From positions 1,054,001-1,118,000 of the forward strand of contig NZ_CP093396.1 of NCBI RefSeq assembly GCF_029027405.1: a stretch of 64,000 bases of DNA, read 5' to 3'. The position numbers and the translations under genes are program-made. The DNA comes from Sulfurimonas sp. (GTDB taxonomy: Bacteria > Campylobacterota > Campylobacteria > Campylobacterales > Sulfurimonadaceae). Shown one piece after another: positions 8,538-16,871 of this stretch; the first letter of the stretch is position 1, and the number at the start of each line of letters is the position of its first letter. The notes beneath the pieces were generated by a model, which was given only the letters and a program-made list of their open reading frames with translations, had not been told where the DNA came from and searched no databases.

Positions 8538-9148
8538 ACTTTTTTTTCTTCACCATTAAATAAACGAATAATATTTGGAATATGTTTATAAAAAAGTATA
8601 AAGCAGATAAATATAACTGGAGCATGAGCCATTTGTGGATGAATAAAAAAGCTCGAAATTGCTAAAACTAAAACACCACTTAGTGAAGAGATAGAAGATA
8701 TCTTGATAGTTTTAGCTAAAACCACCCAAACAACAAGAGCAATAGCAGTTTCAATAGGTAACATAAAAGCCATAACTCCCATTCCTGTTGCAATGCCTTT
8801 ACCACCTTCAAATCCAAGATATGGACTAAAGCAGTGACCTATTACTGCTAAAGTTGCAATGCCCCAAAGTGTTGAGTCACTAAGATTAAAAATAAAAGTA
8901 GCAATAAGTAAAACAAAGATACCTTTAAAAGCATCCAAAGCTAAGGTAATTGCACCGAGTTTTTTTGCTAAAACAGGGTCTTTGTCTTTTATGACTCGAA
9001 GAACATTTGTAGCACCGATGCTTCCACTTCCACTTGCCTTTATATCAACTCCAGCAAATCTTTTTGCTAACAATAAACCAAAAGGGATACCACCAACTAA
9101 ATAAGCGAGTATAAAAAACTGTACATTTGTATTAAATAAAAAATCCAT
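8534..9148 (-). CDS. plsY: Acyl-phosphate glycerol-3-phosphate acyltransferase
   Basis: Integral membrane enzyme that makes lysophosphatidate from glycerol-3-phosphate and acyl-phosphate, the first committed step of phospholipid synthesis in most bacteria. The 204-residue protein has the family motifs GSGSIGATNVLR (about 41-52) and GGKGIATGMG (about 115-124) on cytoplasmic loops between hydrophobic helices. It is transcribed leftwards from a region it shares with the divergent nadA gene and is coupled to folB by a 4-base overlap. Length and motif order are normal for the family. Confidence 0.94.
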   Translation of the reverse strand: MDFLFNTNVQFFILAYLVGGIPFGLLLAKRFAGVDIKASGSGSIGATNVLRVIKDKDPVLAKKLGAITLALDAFKGIFVLLIATFIFNLSDSTLWGIATLAVIGHCFSPYLGFEGGKGIATGMGVMAFMLPIETAIALVVWVVLAKTIKISSISSLSGVLVLAISSFFIHPQMAHAPVIFICFILFYKHIPNIIRLFNGEEKKV

Positions 9149-9211
9149 AAATATCCTAAAAATTAATTATGACATTTTACTATAAAATAGTTATAAATAA
9201 ATAAAATTTGA

Positions 9212-9217
9212 TATAAT
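9212..9217 (+). promoter_or_regulatory. -10 box for nadA-nadC
   Basis: TATAAT in the 94-base space between the divergent plsY and nadA genes, 26 bases before the nadA start. A clear -35 box is not visible, which is usual for sigma70 promoters in Campylobacterota. Confidence 0.5.
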
Positions 9218-9242
9218 AAGGAAACTATAAATTAAAGGTTAT

Positions 9243-10244
9243 TTGTTGCAGTTTACAAATGAAGAATTAAAAGAAAAAATTAATATATTAAAAGAAAAAC
9301 TGAGCGTAACTTTAGTGGCTCATTTTTACCAAAGAGATGAAGTTTTTGATGTTGCGGACATAACTGGCGATTCGTTAGAATTAGCCATAAGAACTAGAGA
9401 TGATGACGCAGAATTTGTTGTTTTTAGTGGTGTTGGTTTTATGGGACAAAGCGTAAAAGTTTTATCTCCACATAAAAGAGTTGTCATGCCAAAAGCGGCT
9501 TGTTGTGCAATGGCTAAAATGATAGATAGCATCTATTATGATGAGTCTGTTAAGTTTATGCAAGATAATGGAATAAGCAAAGAAAATATTTTACCTATTA
9601 CATATATAAACTCGAATGCTGAAGTTAAAGCACAAGTTGGCGAGATGGGCGGTATGGTTTGTACAAGTTCAAATGCAAAAATCATCATTACAACGGCACT
9701 AAAAGAGGGCAAAAAAATTCTTTTTGTTCCAGATAGATGCTTAGGACAAAATATTGCAAATCAGATGGGACTAAAATCCTGTGTGATTGGAGATGGAACA
9801 AATCCAAGTGAAGTAGATATCGTTTGTTATAACGGTTTTTGCTCTGTTCATCAGCTCTTTACTTTAGAAGACATAACTTTTTATCGTAAAAAATATCCAG
9901 GAATTTTGATAGCAGTTCACCCTGAATGTGATCCTAGCATCTGTGATGCTTCTGATTTTGTTGGTTCAACTTCTCAGCTCATAAAATATATAACAGAACT
10001 TCCAGAAGAACAGAAAGTTGCTGTTGGAACAGAGTTTAATATGGTAAATCGTTTAAGAGATAAAAATACTTATGTACTTTCTTCTACAAAGCCAGAATGT
10101 CCAACTATGAATGAAACAACTTTAGAAGATGTTTATTTAACTCTAAAGTCTATCGATGACGGTGAGCCTTTAAATGAAATACTTGTAGATGCAAAAACTC
10201 AAAAATGGGCAAAAATAGCTTTAGAGAGAATGTTGGCATTATGA
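9243..10244 (+). CDS. nadA: Quinolinate synthase
   Basis: Iron-sulfur enzyme that condenses iminoaspartate with dihydroxyacetone phosphate to give quinolinate for NAD synthesis. The 333 residues include the expected cysteines of a [4Fe-4S] cluster in GMVCTSSN, GFCSVHQL and PECPTMNE, as well as LVAHFYQRDEV near the N-terminus and VPDRCLGQNIA. The start is TTG at 9243 (a second TTG follows directly), with AAAGGT upstream. It overlaps nadC by 4 bases in an ATGA arrangement, forming a two-gene NAD operon; no nadB is in the window. Confidence 0.95.
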   Translation: MLQFTNEELKEKINILKEKLSVTLVAHFYQRDEVFDVADITGDSLELAIRTRDDDAEFVVFSGVGFMGQSVKVLSPHKRVVMPKAACCAMAKMIDSIYYDESVKFMQDNGISKENILPITYINSNAEVKAQVGEMGGMVCTSSNAKIIITTALKEGKKILFVPDRCLGQNIANQMGLKSCVIGDGTNPSEVDIVCYNGFCSVHQLFTLEDITFYRKKYPGILIAVHPECDPSICDASDFVGSTSQLIKYITELPEEQKVAVGTEFNMVNRLRDKNTYVLSSTKPECPTMNETTLEDVYLTLKSIDDGEPLNEILVDAKTQKWAKIALERMLAL

Positions 10245-11056
10245 TAGATGCATTTGTTAAAGCTAGTTTGGAAGAAGATGTCGGTCGTGGAGATTTATAT
10301 GCTTTAGTTGAACCAAGTATAGATGCTAGTGCAAAAATTATTGCAAAAAGTTCAGGTGTTATTGCTGGGGTAAAATATATAGATGCTTTAGCAAAGATAG
10401 AGTCTTTTGAAATTAATTGGTTAAAAAAAGATTCTGATACTTTTAAAAATGGCGATAAAATTGCAATCCTTTGTGGAGATTCACATACGATTTTACGGAT
10501 AGAAAGAACACTCTTAAATATGCTTTTACATGCAAGTTCTATCGCGACACTTACTAGAAGATATGTTAATGTTGTAAAACCATATAATGTTAAACTCTTA
10601 GATACTAGAAAAACAAGACCACAACTTAGAGTTTTTGAAAAATATGCCACAAAAGTTGGTGGTGCGACAAACCATCGTATGGGTTTAGATGACTCATTGA
10701 TGATTAAAGATACCCATTTAAAAACTATAAAAGATTTAACAGCTTATATAGAAAAAGCAAGAAAACAAATTCCTTTTACTGCAAAAATAGAAGTAGAAGC
10801 AGAGAATTTTGAAATAGCAAAGGATGCCATGAATAGTGGTGCAGATATAGTTATGTGTGATAATATGACACCAGAGTTGATAAAAAAAGTTGTTGAGTTT
10901 CGTAATAAAAATTATTCACATATCCTTTTAGAAGCAAGTGGTAATATTTCACTTGATACGATAGAAGCTTACGCGAAAACAGGCGTAGATGCTATAAGTA
11001 GTGGCTCACTAATCCATCAAGCAAATTGGATAGACTTATCAATGAAGATAGACTAG
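10241..11056 (+). CDS. nadC: Nicotinate-nucleotide pyrophosphorylase (carboxylating)
   Basis: Quinolinate phosphoribosyltransferase, converting quinolinate and PRPP to nicotinate mononucleotide. The 271-residue protein begins MIDAFVKASLEEDVGRGD, which is the family N-terminus; the frame is open further upstream to 10205 but those residues lie inside nadA and are not typical. Key motifs are DTRKTRPQLR (about 124-133), the GGATNHRMGLDD substrate loop and KIEVEAEN. The ATG overlaps the nadA stop (ATGA), so nadA and nadC are translationally coupled. Confidence 0.95.
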   Translation: MIDAFVKASLEEDVGRGDLYALVEPSIDASAKIIAKSSGVIAGVKYIDALAKIESFEINWLKKDSDTFKNGDKIAILCGDSHTILRIERTLLNMLLHASSIATLTRRYVNVVKPYNVKLLDTRKTRPQLRVFEKYATKVGGATNHRMGLDDSLMIKDTHLKTIKDLTAYIEKARKQIPFTAKIEVEAENFEIAKDAMNSGADIVMCDNMTPELIKKVVEFRNKNYSHILLEASGNISLDTIEAYAKTGVDAISSGSLIHQANWIDLSMKID

Positions 11057-11065
11057 ACTTTTAGC

Positions 11066-11103
11066 TAGGATATTTAAATGGCTGATGATCAAGAAAAAAC
11101 GGA
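11066..11103 (+). repeat. Direct repeat copy 1: duplicated flhB start region
   Basis: Thirty-eight bases identical, apart from one T/C difference, to bases 11204-11241, which contain the translation start of flhB. This copy lies 138 bases upstream and reproduces the leader, the ATG and the first 8 codons (MADDQEKT). Confidence 0.95.
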
Positions 11104-11206
11104 TGATTTTTACAATTTTAACAAAAAAAGAACAAGTCCTTTTTTCTACGCTAACCGCTATGGCACTAAAGAAAAATCTAAAATAGATTTTTGTGTGTTA
11201 CTTTAG
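11078..11206 (+). CDS. Chimeric micro-ORF starting with the FlhB N-terminus
   Basis: A 42-codon open frame that begins with a copy of the first 8 codons of flhB (MADDQEKT) and then continues with an unrelated tail (DDFYNFNKKRTSPF and on to a stop at 11204-11206), ending exactly where the second repeat copy begins. A second, overlapping 27-codon frame runs from the ATG at 11103 to 11186 (MIFTILTKKEQVLFS and on). Either may be translated because the duplicated segment includes the flhB leader. No family recognised; it may be a by-product of a local duplication or insertion rather than a functional gene. Confidence 0.35.
   Translation: MADDQEKTDDFYNFNKKRTSPFFYANRYGTKEKSKIDFCVLL
11172..11192 (+). 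terminator. Hairpin between nadC and flhB
   Basis: Perfect 9-bp inverted repeat AAAAATCTA / TAGATTTTT with a 3-base loop, its right arm ending in five T. It lies downstream of nadC and just before flhB and could act as a weak terminator or attenuator; the stem is AT-rich, so strength is doubtful. Confidence 0.4.
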
Positions 11207-11241
11207 GATATTTAAATGGCTGATGACCAAGAAAAAACGGA
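11204..11241 (+). repeat. Direct repeat copy 2: true flhB start region
   Basis: Second copy of the 38-base direct repeat described at 11066-11103, with one base difference. It spans the flhB leader, ATG and first codons and is the copy attached to the full-length gene. Confidence 0.95.
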
Positions 11242-12265
11242 AGAACCCACTTCCAAAAAGATAGAAGATGCCAGAAAAGAAGGTAATGTTCCAAAATCAC
11301 AAGATGCCTCTGGTTTTATCACTCTTTTTGTAGCAATTTTAGCAATTTTAATGCTTTTCCCATATATGGCTAATCGTACTTTTTTATTGTTTAAATATTA
11401 CTTTTCACTAATAGGAACACCACTAGATAAAGTTTTTATGATTGATATCGCTATTATAACTGTTACTGAATTACTTTTTATTATTATGCCATTAGCACTT
11501 GCTGTTGCTGTTGCTGGTATAATAGCTGCACTTGCACAGTTTGGTTTTCTTTTTTCTCCAGATGCGATACAACCAAAATTTAGTAAATTAGATCCGATTA
11601 AAGGTATGAAAAACTTATTATCAGTAAAAAAATTAATAGAAGGAATAAAGGTAACTTTTAAGTCTTTTACTACTTTAGGTATAGGTTTTATCTTTTTCTT
11701 TTTATTTATTATGGAACTTCCTACTGTCGCTTTATTTAGTTTAGGCGACCAGCTAGAATGGTTAAAGGATAAGGCAATTATTTTAGCTTTTGTGATGCTT
11801 TTTATTATTCTTGTTTTTGCAATTATTGATATCATTATAACTAGAAAACAATACTTTGATGGGTTGAAAATGAGCAAACAAGAAGTAAAAGATGAAATGA
11901 AAAATATGGATGGAGATCCATTAATAAAAGGTAAAATTCGACAAAAACAGATGGAAATTTCAAGACAAAGAATGATGGCAGATGTTCCAAATGCTGATGT
12001 CATAATAACAAATCCAACTCACTATGCAGTGGCTTTAAAATACGAGGAGAGTAAACGGGCTCCAACTGTTGTAGCAAAAGGTATGGATAATATAGCACAA
12101 CAGATAAAAAAAATTGCAAGAGAAAATGGTGTCCATATAGTTCAAAATCCTCCATTAGCTAGAAGTTTATATGCAGATGTAGATATTGATAAACCTATTC
12201 CTGAAGAACTATTCGCAGCAGTTGCTGAAGTATTGGCTTATGTTTATAAAATGAACAAGAAATAG
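11216..12265 (+). CDS. flhB: Flagellar type III export gate protein FlhB
   Basis: Inner-membrane component of the flagellar export apparatus that switches substrate specificity from rod/hook to filament. The 349-residue protein starts MADDQEKTEEPTSKK, has four hydrophobic helices (about 30-210) and a cytoplasmic domain with the autocleavage motif NPTH in VIITNPTHYAVALKY (about residue 263). It heads a long co-directional gene run up to 23854. Its first 38 bases of leader and coding sequence are duplicated just upstream (11066-11103), producing a chimeric micro-ORF that might affect its translation. Confidence 0.95.
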   Translation: MADDQEKTEEPTSKKIEDARKEGNVPKSQDASGFITLFVAILAILMLFPYMANRTFLLFKYYFSLIGTPLDKVFMIDIAIITVTELLFIIMPLALAVAVAGIIAALAQFGFLFSPDAIQPKFSKLDPIKGMKNLLSVKKLIEGIKVTFKSFTTLGIGFIFFFLFIMELPTVALFSLGDQLEWLKDKAIILAFVMLFIILVFAIIDIIITRKQYFDGLKMSKQEVKDEMKNMDGDPLIKGKIRQKQMEISRQRMMADVPNADVIITNPTHYAVALKYEESKRAPTVVAKGMDNIAQQIKKIARENGVHIVQNPPLARSLYADVDIDKPIPEELFAAVAEVLAYVYKMNKK

Positions 12266-12972
12266 TGTACAATCACAAAATAATGAATAGTATTTTAAAA
12301 AGAATTATAGAATCAAATCATATAGTTATATCTTCAAATATAGAAAATATTGCAGGAGCTAGTGCTTTATATACTCATATAATTCGATTACATAAGAAAG
12401 TATCTTTAGTGTGCAAAGAAAAAGATTGCAATAGAGAATTTAACAAAAAGTACGCTTTTTTACCTTGGTTTGATAAGATTAGACAGACTATTCCGACATC
12501 TGCTGATTATATTATAGAACTAGATAATAGCTGTGTGTCTTTATATAATTTTTTTCAAAAAAGTAGTATGAAAATAAATTCTAAAATGGCAACAGCCCTC
12601 TATGCAGGGTTATTAAAAGAGAGCGAAGGTTTTTCAAATAACATAGTCAATGGTATAATTTTTGCTATGGCTAAAGAATTGATAGAGTGTGGTGCTGAGT
12701 ATGAAAAATGTAATAAATTTATGTTAAACACAACTACATTATCTTTTCTTAGATTAAAATCAAAAATGTTAAATGAGATGCTTTTAGAAAATGAAGCTAA
12801 AGCAGCAATATTTTTTATTGGTAGTGATACTTTAAAAGCAACTGGAGCAAAACTTAAAGATTGTAATGAAGTTTTAAAAGAATCTTTAAAGTTACCAACA
12901 GTTGAAATAGCAGCTCTTTTAGATGTAGAAAATAAAAATGAAGTAATAAAATTAATTTGCAAGGAAACGTAA
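12265..12972 (+). CDS. Degenerate DHH-like phosphoesterase-family protein
   Basis: A 235-residue protein with the outline of the N-terminal DHH (RecJ/NrnA-type) fold: HIVISSNIENIAGASALYTH where family members have the catalytic DxD motif, YIIELDNS where they have a strand ending in Asp, and TALYAGLLKESEGFS where they have TALxxGIxTDTxxF. The DxD residues are replaced by ENIAGA, so phosphoesterase activity is unlikely in this form. The GTG start overlaps the flhB stop by one base; an ATG at 12283 is an alternative. The placement between flhB and an M23 peptidase gives no clear role. Family assignment is by motif memory and moderate at best. Confidence 0.5.
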   Translation: MYNHKIMNSILKRIIESNHIVISSNIENIAGASALYTHIIRLHKKVSLVCKEKDCNREFNKKYAFLPWFDKIRQTIPTSADYIIELDNSCVSLYNFFQKSSMKINSKMATALYAGLLKESEGFSNNIVNGIIFAMAKELIECGAEYEKCNKFMLNTTTLSFLRLKSKMLNEMLLENEAKAAIFFIGSDTLKATGAKLKDCNEVLKESLKLPTVEIAALLDVENKNEVIKLICKET

Positions 12973-14346
12973 TTGAGAAGAAAAAAAAGTCAATCTTCAC
13001 TATTTAGTATATCAATATTAGTATTGATGATTGTAGGTGTCGTATATATATACTCATCAGTAATGTTTGAAAGAGAAATTCCAAAAGTTAGTTTAAACTC
13101 TAATGGATACTGGAATCTAAAAAAACCTCTTGATCTTGATGTGAATGATATAAGTGGCATAAAATCATACAGTGTAATATTAAAAAGTAAAAGTGGTGAG
13201 AACATACTTTATAATGAAGAGTTTATAAAGCCAAAAGAATCTTTAGTTCTAAAAATAAAACCACCTAGAAGTGCGTATGCAATAAAAGATAAAAATATAA
13301 AAATTATCATAAAAGTAACAGATGCAAGTAAATGGAACTTTTTAAAAGGGAATACTGCAGTAAAGGTATTTGATCTAATTATTGATAAAAGAAGACCAAA
13401 ATTAGAAATTATTTCTCATTCTTATAAGATTAAAAAAGGTGGAGCAGCACTTGTAATATTTAAAGTTAATGATGATAATTTAAAAGAATTTTACATTAAA
13501 ACAAATTTTGGCAAAAAATTTAAGGCACAACCGTTTTACAAAGATGACTATTATATCTCCCTCTTAGCGTGGCCAGTTACTAGTAAAAAATTTAAAGCAA
13601 CTATTATAGCAACAGATTATGCGAATAATAATGTGAAAAGGTACATACCACTTTTTTTAAAACAAAAAAAGTATAAAGTATCCAAAATTAAACTTAGTGA
13701 TAGTTTTTTGAAAGGTAAAATTGCTGAACTAGGAGAAGAGTTTTCTGAAACTCAGGGAGTAGAAAATCTTTTAGAACAATTTAAAATTATAAATGAAGAA
13801 ATTAGAGCTAAAAATGAAAAATTAATTCATGAAGTAACTTCTAAAGTTTCTGATGAAATGATAAGTGATTTTAAAATAAATAAGATGTATCCACTAAAAA
13901 ATGCAGCAGTTGTTGCTTCATTTGGAGATCACAGAAAGTATTCTTATAATGGTTCTTATGTTAGTGAATCATATCATTTAGGTTTGGATATGGCAAGTAA
14001 TGTTCAGGCAAAAATAAAACCTCAAAATGGTGGAAAAGTCGTGTATTCTGATTATAATGGCATCTATGGAAATATGCCTATAATAGAACATGGGTTAGGA
14101 CTTTATACTTTATATGGGCACTGTTCAAATGTTCAGATTACACTAGGCGATGAAGTAATTGATAAAGAACATATAGCAAATACAGGTAAAAGTGGTTACG
14201 CTATGGGGGATCATTTACATTTTGGTGTTTTAATACAAGGTATTGAAGTTCGTCCAGCAGAGTGGATGGATGAAACATGGATGCAATTAAATATAAATGA
14301 TATTATAGAAAGTGCAAAAAATATTATAGATTCAGGAGAACAATAA
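12973..14346 (+). CDS. M23-family murein endopeptidase, membrane-anchored
   Basis: Zinc metallopeptidase expected to cut peptidoglycan cross-links in the periplasm, 457 residues. An N-terminal hydrophobic segment (about 9-30) anchors it; a long beta-rich region follows; the catalytic M23/LytM domain is at about 325-430 with HLGLDMAS (His and Asp zinc ligands), LYTLYGHCS and GDHLHFGV (HxH). The start is TTG at 12973 with AAGGAA about 8 bases upstream. Related peptidases in Campylobacterota help set helical cell shape. It is followed after 1 base by lpxC, so peptidoglycan and lipid A genes are co-transcribed. Confidence 0.88.
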   Translation: MRRKKSQSSLFSISILVLMIVGVVYIYSSVMFEREIPKVSLNSNGYWNLKKPLDLDVNDISGIKSYSVILKSKSGENILYNEEFIKPKESLVLKIKPPRSAYAIKDKNIKIIIKVTDASKWNFLKGNTAVKVFDLIIDKRRPKLEIISHSYKIKKGGAALVIFKVNDDNLKEFYIKTNFGKKFKAQPFYKDDYYISLLAWPVTSKKFKATIIATDYANNNVKRYIPLFLKQKKYKVSKIKLSDSFLKGKIAELGEEFSETQGVENLLEQFKIINEEIRAKNEKLIHEVTSKVSDEMISDFKINKMYPLKNAAVVASFGDHRKYSYNGSYVSESYHLGLDMASNVQAKIKPQNGGKVVYSDYNGIYGNMPIIEHGLGLYTLYGHCSNVQITLGDEVIDKEHIANTGKSGYAMGDHLHFGVLIQGIEVRPAEWMDETWMQLNINDIIESAKNIIDSGEQ

Positions 14347-14347
14347 T

Positions 14348-15232
14348 ATGTATCAAACAACTATACAAAAAGCTGTAGAATTAGTAGGTATAGGATTGCA
14401 TAAGGGTATCCCAGTACGCTTAAGATTAGAGCCATTAGATTCAAATAGTGGTATAGTGTTTTATAGAAGTGATTTGGATGTTGCGATACCTCTAATACCT
14501 CAAAATGTAGTAGATACAAAGATGGCAACAGTTATTGGTAAAAATGGTACAGTAATATCTACTATTGAACATTTACTTTCTGCTGTTTATGCGTATGGTA
14601 TAGATAATTTGAAGGTGATTGTTGATGCTGATGAAGTTCCTGTAATGGATGGAAGTAGTATAAGCTATTGTATGCTTTTGGATGAAGCTGGAATTAAAGA
14701 ATTGGATAAAGCTAAAAAAATTATGCGAATTAAAAAAGAGGTTATAATTCAAGAAGGAGAAAAGTATGTAAAACTTTCTCCTTCTCCTGATTTGAACTAT
14801 AATTTTACTATTAAATTTTCTCATCCAGTAATTAAGGAGCAAGAATATGCTTTACAACTTACAAAAGAGAACTATAAAAGTGAGATAGCAAGAGCTAGAA
14901 CTTTTGGATTTTTGCATGAAGTTCAATACTTACGCTCAAAAGGTTTAGCACTTGGTGGCTCTTTAGAAAATGCAATAGTTCTTGATGATAAAAAAATTCT
15001 AAATCCTGAAGGATTGAGATTTTCTGATGAATTTGTAAGACATAAAATTTTAGATGCTATTGGTGATATGTCTTTAATAGGTATGAACTTTGTAGGAAAT
15101 TATGAAGCAATGGCAGGTAGTCATGACTTAAACCATAAATTAACTCTTGAACTATTAAAAAGTCCTGAAAACTATGAAGTTGTTGAACTTGTGGGTGAAA
15201 AAACACAGGAGTTAGAAAAAGCTTATGCTTAA
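14348..15232 (+). CDS. lpxC: UDP-3-O-acyl-N-acetylglucosamine deacetylase
   Basis: Zinc amidase for the committed step of lipid A synthesis. The 294 residues contain the family motifs STIEHLLSA (zinc His, about residue 75), [12 protein letters not shown] (zinc His and Asp, about 230-241) and GSHDLNHKL (catalytic His). Length is normal. It starts 2 bases after the M23 peptidase gene and overlaps the tsaB-like gene by 8 bases. The order lpxC-tsaB-thrB-ylxR-infB-rbfA-rimP is the one I associate with Campylobacter and relatives. Confidence 0.96.
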   Translation: MYQTTIQKAVELVGIGLHKGIPVRLRLEPLDSNSGIVFYRSDLDVAIPLIPQNVVDTKMATVIGKNGTVISTIEHLLSAVYAYGIDNLKVIVDADEVPVMDGSSISYCMLLDEAGIKELDKAKKIMRIKKEVIIQEGEKYVKLSPSPDLNYNFTIKFSHPVIKEQEYALQLTKENYKSEIARARTFGFLHEVQYLRSKGLALGGSLENAIVLDDKKILNPEGLRFSDEFVRHKILDAIGDMSLIGMNFVGNYEAMAGSHDLNHKLTLELLKSPENYEVVELVGEKTQELEKAYA

Positions 15233-15683
15233 AGAGGTAGAAATTGTTTTGGTTGCTATCTCCTCTCCTATACAAATCGGGATATATGAAAATACTAAAC
15301 TTTTAGAGCTTATACAAAGTAATGAAAAAAGTTCAGAAATTCTACCAATATTATATAAAAAAATATTTAAAACTTATAAAGTAAAAACACTGTTTTATGC
15401 GAATGGTCCAGGAAGTTTTATGGCTATAAAAGTTTCATATATATTTTTAAAATCTCTTAGTATTTTAAAAAATATACCACTTTATGCAACAGATGCTTTT
15501 AATTTTAACAATAATCAGCCAATAAAAGCGATTGGAAAGCTATTTTTTGTTAAAGTTTCTTCAGAAATAAAAACTCAGAAGTTAGAAATAGTGCCAAGAA
15601 TGGAATTTAAGCTTCCTGATGTACTTGATTATAATGAGTTTAGCACAACAGTTGCCCCCTATTATGGTATAGGAGCTGTTTGA
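15225..15683 (+). CDS. tsaB: TsaB-like protein (short form)
   Basis: Likely the TsaB scaffold of the t6A tRNA modification complex (with TsaD and TsaE). Only 152 residues are present compared with about 230 in E. coli TsaB. The recognisable part is [20 protein letters not shown] (about 63-82), matching the family GPGSFTGLRIG core, inside an N-terminal ASKHA half; most of the C-terminal lobe is missing. It overlaps lpxC upstream and thrB downstream (TTGA). The conserved location between lpxC and thrB supports the call; the reduced size is typical of what I remember in this phylum, but dimerisation may differ. Confidence 0.68.
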   Translation: MLKEVEIVLVAISSPIQIGIYENTKLLELIQSNEKSSEILPILYKKIFKTYKVKTLFYANGPGSFMAIKVSYIFLKSLSILKNIPLYATDAFNFNNNQPIKAIGKLFFVKVSSEIKTQKLEIVPRMEFKLPDVLDYNEFSTTVAPYYGIGAV

Positions 15684-16576
15684 TAGGAAAGAATTTGACA
15701 ATAAGTGTACCAGCAACAAGTGCAAATCTAGGACCAGGTTTCGACTCCTTAGGTTTAGCTGTAGATATGAGAAATAGAGTAGAATTTCATACATCGAAAT
15801 TTTTTAGTGTAAATATTAAAGGAGAGGGTGAGAATAATCCTAGGCTTAAAGGTAATAATCTTTTTGTTGGTATCTTTAATGATCACTATGCAAGACTAAC
15901 ACAAAAAAAACAAAATTTTAAATTTACTTTTTACAACCAGATCCCAATTTCAAGAGGACTTGGAAGTTCATCTGCTGTAATTGTAAGTGCTATAGCAAGT
16001 GCTCATGAAGCAGCAGGAATAAGAGTTAGCAAGAGAAGAATACTTAATCATGCTTTAGTTTATGAATCCCATCCAGATAACATTACTCCAGCAGTTATGG
16101 GTGGTTTTAATGCTGCAACAGTTGAAAAAAATAAAGTATTTTCACAAAGAAAACATCTTCCATCATATTTAAAAGCAATTGTAACAATTCCAAATAAGCC
16201 TATAAATACATCAAAAGCAAGAACACTTTTGCCGAAGTCTTATTCTAAAGAAAATGCTATTTATAACCTTTCTCATACAGCTTTAACTGTTGGAACTTTT
16301 TTTAACGAAGATTGGGAGATGTTAAGACTATCTGCTCAAGATAGATTTCATCAAAAAGCAAGAATGAAAGTTTTACCAGAATTATTTTCAGTTCAAAAAA
16401 TCGCATATGAAAGTGGAGCGTTAATGAGTACCCTTTCAGGAAGTGGGTCAACTTTTTTTTCAATGGCATATGATGAAGATTCAGCTATAATTGCAAACAA
16501 GTTAAAGCAAAAATTTCCAGATTTTGAAGTTAAAATTTTAGACTTTGATAATAATGGACTGATTATAGAGCGGTAA
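15680..16576 (+). CDS. thrB: Homoserine kinase
   Basis: GHMP-family kinase phosphorylating homoserine on the way to threonine. The 298-residue protein has [17 protein letters not shown] at the N-terminus, the ATP-binding [11 protein letters not shown] loop (about 91-101) and the C-terminal [13 protein letters not shown] motif 3. The start is TTG at 15680, overlapping the previous stop by 4 bases. No other threonine genes are adjacent; its position in a translation and envelope operon is a phylum habit rather than a pathway cluster. Confidence 0.94.
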   Translation: MIGKNLTISVPATSANLGPGFDSLGLAVDMRNRVEFHTSKFFSVNIKGEGENNPRLKGNNLFVGIFNDHYARLTQKKQNFKFTFYNQIPISRGLGSSSAVIVSAIASAHEAAGIRVSKRRILNHALVYESHPDNITPAVMGGFNAATVEKNKVFSQRKHLPSYLKAIVTIPNKPINTSKARTLLPKSYSKENAIYNLSHTALTVGTFFNEDWEMLRLSAQDRFHQKARMKVLPELFSVQKIAYESGALMSTLSGSGSTFFSMAYDEDSAIIANKLKQKFPDFEVKILDFDNNGLIIER

Positions 16577-16607
16577 CCTCTATTAAATCAAGTAAGTTTT
16601 AGATATA

Positions 16608-16871
16608 ATGGCGAAAATTTTTAAACAACCTCTTCGAATGTGTATTTCTTGTAGAGAACGAGATGAGCAAAGTAAGTTATTAAGATTACAATGTATTAAT
16701 GGCTTATTAGAATCTTTTTCAGGGAATGGAAGAAGTTTTTATATTTGCAAAAACTGCATTTTAATAGAAAAAAAAGTTTTAAAAGCACTTATGCGACAAT
16801 GCAAAAGTGGAGATAGAAATAAATTCACGAACAAACTAAAGGAGATCATCACTGATGATAGAAAAAGTTAA
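16608..16871 (+). CDS. ylxR: YlxR-family RNA-binding protein
   Basis: Small basic protein of 87 residues, normally encoded just before infB. It has the YlxR signature: [18 protein letters not shown] near the N-terminus, a GNGRSFYIC turn and ALMRQCKS. YlxR proteins bind RNA and have been linked to RNase P and transcription effects in other bacteria; the role here is unknown. The ATG at 16608 overlaps a TATAAT (16604-16609), so either that sequence is fortuitous or the mRNA from a local promoter starts later. It overlaps infB by 17 bases. Confidence 0.88.
   Translation: MAKIFKQPLRMCISCRERDEQSKLLRLQCINGLLESFSGNGRSFYICKNCILIEKKVLKALMRQCKSGDRNKFTNKLKEIITDDRKS

Noticed and set aside
11398..12003. 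A 201-residue minus-strand frame opposite flhB
   Set aside because: It is the complement of a highly conserved membrane protein gene; its hydrophobic Ile/Ser-rich sequence is what such a complement produces.
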